A DNA stretch of 9,342 nucleotides. Source: Candidatus Hydrogenedentota bacterium. GTDB taxonomy: Bacteria; Hydrogenedentota; Hydrogenedentia; Hydrogenedentales; SLHB01. The stretch is from positions 1-9,342 of the forward strand of contig JAPLKX010000204.1 in NCBI GenBank assembly GCA_026387845.1, given 5' to 3'. Under the pieces are notes generated by a model, which ran no database searches, was not told the origin of the DNA, and worked only from the letters and a program-made list of their open reading frames with translations. Below, piece after piece: positions 5,854 through 9,342 of the stretch. Position 1 is the first letter of the stretch. Every line of letters starts with the position of its first letter. The position numbers and the translations under genes are program-made.

Positions 5854-6777
5854 ATGAAGGAAGATACCACGAACAACAGGAACCTGCCAGACGACCGCAC
5901 CATGGTGCTCGCCGACGGAGACGCAAAAGCGCCCGGCGCGCCCAGGAAAGCATCGCTGGTGGTCCTGGCGGGCTGGGAAATCGGCCGCGAAGTCGAACTC
6001 ACCGGGCCCCAGCATATCCTCGGCAGAGCCGGATCCGCCGACACCCGCATCAACTCTCAGTCCGTCTCCCGAGAGCACGCACGAATCGTCAGAATCCGCG
6101 AAGGAGCCGAAGAGCAGTTCATGCTCATCGACCTCAAGAGCAGCAACGGCACGCGCGTCAACAACCAGCTCATCGAGTCCGTCAATCTCGCCAACGGCGA
6201 TAAGATCCAGATGGGCGACGTCCTGTTCCGCTTCGTCGTCGGCGACGAAACCGACGCCAGGTTTTACCACAACATCCACCGGCTCATCCATTACGACCAA
6301 CTCACCGGGCTCATGGAGATGGACTCGTTCCGCAGCAATCTCGAAGCCGAGATGCAGCGCAGCCGGCCCGACGGCATCCTGTCCATCGCCATGACCGACC
6401 TCGACGGCCTCAAGCGCGTCAACGACACCTACGGCCATCTTGCCGGCAGGATGGTTGTGCGCGAGATGGGCAACATGATGCGCGCCTCCTTGCGCCCCCA
6501 CGACCTGCCCGCCCTCTACGGCGGCGACGAGGCGATTGTCCTGATGCCCGACACGCGCGTCGAGGAAGCTGCCAAGGTCGCCGAAGGGCTGCGCCGGTGC
6601 GTCGAGTCCCACGTGTTCGAATATCACGACCACAAGTTCCAGGTCACGATCAGCCAAGGCTTGTCCGAGTGGCCCAAACACGGAACCACCGTCGAACAGA
6701 TCATCGCCTCGGCGGATCACGCCCTGTACACGGCCAAAGCCGACGGCCGCAACTGCGTCCGGCTCACCCAACTCTGA
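5854..6777 (+). CDS. FHA domain - GGDEF domain protein (signature GGDEA), putative diguanylate cyclase or degenerate derivative
   Basis: 307 aa from ATG 5854; a TTG at 5845 with a stronger Shine-Dalgarno would add three residues. There is no signal peptide or membrane helix, so it is cytoplasmic. Residues ~35-132 form an FHA domain: GR (57-58), SREHAR with Ser72 and His75, and SSNGTRVN with Asn98-Gly99, the usual phosphothreonine-binding features. Residues ~148-305 form a GGDEF domain with TDLDGLKRVNDTYGH (metal-site Asp182), the inhibitory-site RxxD (Arg214-Asp217), and YGGDEAIVLMP (223-227 GGDEA). The surroundings resemble PleD, but the usual Arg before YGG is Leu and the fifth signature residue is Ala in place of Phe/Leu. 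The metal and substrate-binding Asp/Glu are kept, so activity is possible but uncertain. The short N-terminal tail contains a threonine (DRTMV, Thr16) that a kinase could target. It diverges from the protease-kinase operon, so the FHA domain may read that kinase's output (inferred). Confidence 0.9.
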   Translation: MKEDTTNNRNLPDDRTMVLADGDAKAPGAPRKASLVVLAGWEIGREVELTGPQHILGRAGSADTRINSQSVSREHARIVRIREGAEEQFMLIDLKSSNGTRVNNQLIESVNLANGDKIQMGDVLFRFVVGDETDARFYHNIHRLIHYDQLTGLMEMDSFRSNLEAEMQRSRPDGILSIAMTDLDGLKRVNDTYGHLAGRMVVREMGNMMRASLRPHDLPALYGGDEAIVLMPDTRVEEAAKVAEGLRRCVESHVFEYHDHKFQVTISQGLSEWPKHGTTVEQIIASADHALYTAKADGRNCVRLTQL

Positions 6778-6787
6778 TTGCGCTTGA

Positions 6788-6817
6788 TTGTGGTGCGGGC
6801 GTCCCGCCTGCACAGGA
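6788..6817 (+). repeat. GC-rich hairpin repeat between two genes, carrying the next gene's RBS
   Basis: The core GCGGGCGTCCCGC (6795-6807) has 5-bp arms (GCGGG/CCCGC) around CGT; GTGC and GCAC extend the stem past a short bulge. The element fills most of the 49-bp gap between the FHA-GGDEF stop and the downstream ATG. Its 3' tail supplies AGGA (6814-6817), 9 nt before ATG 6827. I recognise GTGCGGGCGTCCCGCCTGCA as a widely dispersed repeat in some environmental bacterial genomes, often mis-translated as CGRPACTG or AGVPPAQ; this is from memory and was not searched. Confidence 0.6.
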
Positions 6818-6826
6818 TATGGTCGC

Positions 6827-7618
6827 ATGGACTCTCAACTCGCGCCAATCATTACGCTGACAACCGATTTCGGCCTGCGCGACCCTTACGTGGCCGCCGT
6901 CAAAGGCGTGATCCTGACAATCGCACCCCAAGCCCAGGTGATCGACCTGTCCCACGAAATAGCCCCGCAAAGCGTCGTGGAAGGCGCCCTGTTTCTCGCG
7001 GGCGCGCTCCGATACTTTCCGCGCGGCGCCGTCCACATGGCCGTGGTCGATCCCGGAGTTGGCACCAATCGCAACCCCATTGCCGTCTCGGCCGGCGGCC
7101 AGACCATCGTCTGCCCCGACAACGGCCTGCCCACGCTGTTCCTGCGCGAGTTTCCCCTGCAGGAAGCACGAATCATCTCAAACCCCGCGCTCATCCGCCA
7201 GTCGCTTAGCGCCACGTTTCACGCTCGAGACATCTTCGCGCCGGCCGCCGCTCATATCGCCATGGGTACCCCGATGGCCGAACTCGGCGACGAGATCGAC
7301 ACCATCGTGGCTCTCGACATCCCCAAGCCCCAAAAAAGCGATAAACTCGTCACCGGCGAAATCCTCCACGAAGACCGGTTCGGCAACCTCATCACCAACA
7401 TCCACTCCTCGCTGCTCGGCCGGCAGACCCCCTCGCTGATCAGAGTCAAGAACCACCGGTTCACCGGCGTACACAGAACCTATGCCGAAGCCCCGCCCTG
7501 CTCCCCGCTCGTCCTATTTGGCAGTTCAGGCTACCTCGAAATCGCCGTCAACGGCGCAAACGCCAGCGCCGCACTCGGCCTCAACAAAGGCGACCAAGTC
7601 ATCGTCGAACTCGCCTGA
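6827..7618 (+). CDS. SAM hydroxide adenosyltransferase (DUF62 / SAM hydrolase family)
   Basis: 263 aa from ATG 6827, preceded by AGGA at 9 nt; the family's N-terminal TLTTDFG motif follows within the first residues. An upstream in-frame start at 6788 would only translate the hairpin repeat. The family hydrolyses S-adenosylmethionine to adenosine and methionine and is related to SalL chlorinase and the fluorinase. Visible motifs: TTDFGLRDPYVAAVKGV (12-28), VVDPGVGTNRN (73-83), CPDNGLPT (96-103), TFHARDIFAPAAAHIA (130-145), and in the C-terminal beta-barrel RFGNLITNI (184-192). Asp75, Arg82 and His132 match the Asp-Arg-His triad of the hydrolases in spacing, so hydrolysis is favoured over halogenation. 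Length is typical and the protein is cytoplasmic. It lies 49 bp behind the FHA-GGDEF gene in the same orientation and is probably cotranscribed, without an obvious functional link. Confidence 0.95.
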   Translation: MDSQLAPIITLTTDFGLRDPYVAAVKGVILTIAPQAQVIDLSHEIAPQSVVEGALFLAGALRYFPRGAVHMAVVDPGVGTNRNPIAVSAGGQTIVCPDNGLPTLFLREFPLQEARIISNPALIRQSLSATFHARDIFAPAAAHIAMGTPMAELGDEIDTIVALDIPKPQKSDKLVTGEILHEDRFGNLITNIHSSLLGRQTPSLIRVKNHRFTGVHRTYAEAPPCSPLVLFGSSGYLEIAVNGANASAALGLNKGDQVIVELA

Positions 7619-7641
7619 TCAAACCCAAGAAACGCGCCTTG

Positions 7642-7679
7642 CCCTGCGATCCGTCCGATCCGTCCGATCTGTCCTGCTT
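7642..7679. repeat. 9-bp tandem repeat in the SAM hydrolase / malate dehydrogenase convergent gap
   Basis: The units are CCCTGCGAT (7642-7650), CCGTCCGAT (7651-7659), CCGTCCGAT (7660-7668) and CTGTCCTGC (7669-7677), giving a core of GTCCGAT. Period and GTCC-N-AT core match the array at 884-919, also in a convergent gap. The remainder of the gap (7619-7712) contains no gene, and I see no clear terminator in it. Confidence 0.7.
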
Positions 7680-7712
7680 CTATTTCCGGAACTGGGCCAG
7701 CGGGTCGGCCAT

Positions 7713-8666
7713 TTACAGAACCTTGAGGTCGCGGAGGGCGTTGATGCCCGCTCGAACTTCCTCGGCGGATTTGTGCAGCGCGGCGAGGTCCTGTTTTGAA
7801 ATTGGCAGCGAGACGATTTCCTCGACCCCGCCTTTCCCCAGCCGCACGGGCACGCCAATGTAGATGTCCGTGAGCCCGTACTGGCCGGTGAGGTAGGCCG
7901 AGCATGGCAGCAACTGCTTTTCATCCCTCACGATGCTCTGCACCATCCGCGCGGCGCTGGCTCCAGGCGCGTAATAGGCGCTGCCCGTCTTGAGCAACGC
8001 GACAATCTCGCCGCCGCCTTGGCGGGTCCTCTCGATCAGCGCTTCGATCCGGTGCTTTGGCAGGATATCCGTAATCGGGACGCCGGACACCGTGGTGTAT
8101 TGCGGGAGGGGTACCATATCGTCCCCGTGCGAGCCCAGCACCATCGTGTCGATGTTTTTGGGGCTGACGCCGGTTTCCATCGCGATAAACGCGCGAAGCC
8201 GCCCGCTATCGAGGCAGCCCGCCATGCCCAGCACATGCTTCGCCGGGAACCCAAGTTTCTTGTGCGCCAGATACGTCATCGTATCGAGCGGATTCGTGAC
8301 GACAACGACGATGCTCGACGGCGCGTGCCGCGCCACCTGCTCGCAAACCGTCGTCATGATGGCCCCGTTCCGGCCCAGCAAGTCCAACCGCGACATACCC
8401 GGCTTGCGCGCCAAGCCCGCCGTAACCACCACCACGTCGCTGCCCGCGATCTCCGCGAACTCATTTGAGCCCGTCACTACCGAGCCGTACCCGCGGATCG
8501 GGCCCGCTTCCGTGAGATCGAGCGCCTTGCCTTGCGGCAGGCCCTCCACCACGTCCACCAACACCACGTCGCCCAATTCCATCTCGGCGCAATACTGGGC
8601 TACCGACGCCCCAACGTTCCCCGCGCCGATTACCGCAATCTTGAACCGCTTCCCGCTCTCCACCAC
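7713..8666 (-). CDS. mdh: Malate dehydrogenase (NAD-dependent, LDH-like type)
   Basis: 317 aa, typical for the family; it interconverts malate and oxaloacetate with NAD(H) in the cytoplasmic citric acid cycle. The start is GTG: GGAAGGAG lies 4 nt before the GTG at 8666 and 7 nt before a second GTG at 8663, so the true start may be one codon later. A Rossmann fold opens with GAGNVG (14-19), and Asp38 ends the second strand, which favours NAD over NADP. The substrate loop ARKPGMSRLDLL has Arg87 and Arg93; Arg at the first position is the malate-type residue where lactate dehydrogenases have Gln. Asn125 (VTNPLD), Asp153 and Arg156 (CLDSGRLRA), and the catalytic His180 (LGSHGDDMVPL) are all present, so it should be active. 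It is convergent with the SAM hydrolase. The next gene on its strand lies 144 bp upstream across a hairpin repeat, so separate transcription is likely. Confidence 0.97.
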   Translation of the reverse strand: MVESGKRFKIAVIGAGNVGASVAQYCAEMELGDVVLVDVVEGLPQGKALDLTEAGPIRGYGSVVTGSNEFAEIAGSDVVVVTAGLARKPGMSRLDLLGRNGAIMTTVCEQVARHAPSSIVVVVTNPLDTMTYLAHKKLGFPAKHVLGMAGCLDSGRLRAFIAMETGVSPKNIDTMVLGSHGDDMVPLPQYTTVSGVPITDILPKHRIEALIERTRQGGGEIVALLKTGSAYYAPGASAARMVQSIVRDEKQLLPCSAYLTGQYGLTDIYIGVPVRLGKGGVEEIVSLPISKQDLAALHKSAEEVRAGINALRDLKVL

Positions 8667-8670
8667 GCCA

Positions 8671-8678
8671 CTCCTTCC
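8671..8678 (-). promoter_or_regulatory. Ribosome binding site of malate dehydrogenase
   Basis: GGAAGGAG on the minus strand lies 4 nt before GTG 8666 and 7 nt before GTG 8663. The spacing slightly favours 8663; both are GTG in the same frame. Confidence 0.65.
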
Positions 8679-8726
8679 GCTAAATGATCCGTCCTATCAT
8701 CAAAGGTGAAAGAGTCACCACGGTGG

Positions 8727-8746
8727 GGTCGCGCTCCCGCGCGACC
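8727..8746. repeat. Perfect 8-bp inverted repeat in the gap upstream of malate dehydrogenase
   Basis: GGTCGCGC (8727-8734) and GCGCGACC (8739-8746) are exact reverse complements around TCCC. It sits in the 144-bp gap between the partial gene and malate dehydrogenase. No T-run follows on the minus strand, so it is a poor intrinsic terminator for the partial gene; a dispersed REP-like element is more likely. Nothing else in this gap is clear apart from the malate dehydrogenase ribosome binding site and a single GTCCTAT at 8691-8697. Confidence 0.65.
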
Positions 8747-8810
8747 GCTTGGCGGACCGGGCCACCACCGAACCTCCACCTCCGCCATTCTTGTCCTACA
8801 GTCTACAGCC

Positions 8811-9341
8811 TCAAAGTGCCTGCAGGGCCCTCAGCGGCGGCAGGCCGAACGTTTCGAACACAACTTTGCCGTCCGCCCCGGTGACGTAGGTTGTTGCCGT
8901 GCCGGGCGCCTTTCCGCCCGCAACCGTCACGTCCGGGTTTTCCGGTGTGGCCATCCCGTCTATGACGGCGACAAACTCGATGTCGCCCCGGTTCACGATC
9001 CGTTTGGCTTCCGCAAGCCCTTCCACGACCATGTCGGCGTCGGCCGGGGCGCAATATACTACCACGGCCGCGCCCAACTTCTTTCTCGGGAGAGCTAGCC
9101 GTTGCTGCGACGGCGACGGCAGCACCTTGCCCATCAGGCTCTCGCCTCGAGGCGGCTCGGGCACGACCAGCGCGCCCAAGTCTTTTGTCCCGCCCACCTC
9201 GACGGCGAACTGGGCCGCCGTGTCGCACGGTTTGCCTTCAACATACGCCACGCATTCCTGCGGGACCTGCGGCACCACCGAACAATAGGCGAAATCCCCC
9301 TTGCGGCTGCTCACGGTACGCCACAGCGGCAGGTCGTGCTC
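8811..9341 (-). CDS. Unrecognised protein, C-terminal part, possibly with a degenerate thioredoxin-like fold (5' end outside window)
   Basis: The frame is open to the right edge with no stop (the residues before GTG 9314 read EHDLPLWRT), so the start lies outside; 176 residues are visible. I do not recognise the family. The visible N-terminal part has two cysteines (CSVVPQVPQEC) and a third in GKPCDT. The last ~95 residues alternate strands and helices in a thioredoxin-like order: strand GAAVVVYCAPADAD, a helix, strand DIEFVAVIDG, then GTATTYVTGADGKVVFETFG, which resembles the cis-Pro/DGK region of TlpA-type redoxins. The would-be CxxC reads CAPA, with only the first cysteine, and the residue before TYV is Thr where Pro is usual, so thiol-disulfide activity is doubtful. 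No export signal can be judged because the N-terminus is missing. It lies upstream of malate dehydrogenase in the same direction, but 144 bp away. Confidence 0.7.
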   Translation of the reverse strand, partial: EHDLPLWRTVSSRKGDFAYCSVVPQVPQECVAYVEGKPCDTAAQFAVEVGGTKDLGALVVPEPPRGESLMGKVLPSPSQQRLALPRKKLGAAVVVYCAPADADMVVEGLAEAKRIVNRGDIEFVAVIDGMATPENPDVTVAGGKAPGTATTYVTGADGKVVFETFGLPPLRALQAL

Positions 9342-9342
9342 G

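Noticed and set aside
6788..6826. Start of the SAM hydrolase at 6788
   Set aside because: The extra residues are the translated hairpin repeat; the ATG at 6827 has an AGGA at good spacing and matches the family's N-terminus.
5758..6828. Long minus-strand open frame opposite the FHA-GGDEF gene
   Set aside because: The plus strand encodes recognisable FHA and GGDEF motifs; the antisense product has a biased Val/Gly/Asp/His composition and no domain I recognise.

Overview
The window is GC-rich, densely coded DNA from what looks like a Gram-negative bacterium. It carries Sec or lipoprotein signal sequences, CsgG/FlgT-like periplasmic domains and a eukaryotic-type Ser/Thr kinase. Its intergenic gaps hold short hairpin repeats and 9-bp tandem repeats of the kind I associate with large genomes of environmental phyla (Planctomycetes, Hydrogenedentes and similar). 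That placement is a guess from style; no rRNA or other phylogenetic marker is present. I see no tRNA, rRNA, CRISPR array, insertion sequence or phage gene.

Layout, left to right. (1) 2-883, plus strand: C-terminal part of a putative glycoside-hydrolase-like protein, cut by the window edge. (2) 914-5749, minus strand: three genes read right to left. These are a secreted trypsin/HtrA-like protease with TPRs, a membrane-anchored Ser/Thr kinase 12 bp downstream of it, and, after a long inverted repeat and what looks like its own promoter, a redoxin-TPR-CsgG-like-FlgT-like envelope protein. (3) Divergent from these, 5854-7618, plus strand: an FHA-GGDEF protein whose signature motif reads GGDEA, then a SAM hydroxide adenosyltransferase (DUF62). 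(4) 7713-8666, minus strand: malate dehydrogenase. (5) 8811 to the right edge, minus strand: the C-terminal part of an unrecognised protein with a possible thioredoxin-like fold.

The central part (about 0.9-6.8 kb) reads as an envelope signalling locus. The kinase can phosphorylate threonines, the FHA domain of the divergent gene is a phosphothreonine reader joined to a cyclic-di-GMP-type output domain, and two exported TPR proteins could sense or act on the cell envelope. This link is inferred from gene neighbourhood and domain content. Malate dehydrogenase and the SAM hydrolase are ordinary metabolic genes.

The intergenic spaces are also informative. A 9-bp tandem repeat at 884-919 supplies three in-frame TAG stop codons to the gene beside it. 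A related 9-bp array lies in the other convergent gap. A GC-rich hairpin repeat provides the apparent Shine-Dalgarno sequence of the SAM hydrolase. The protease promoter is placed so that its mRNA would be leaderless.
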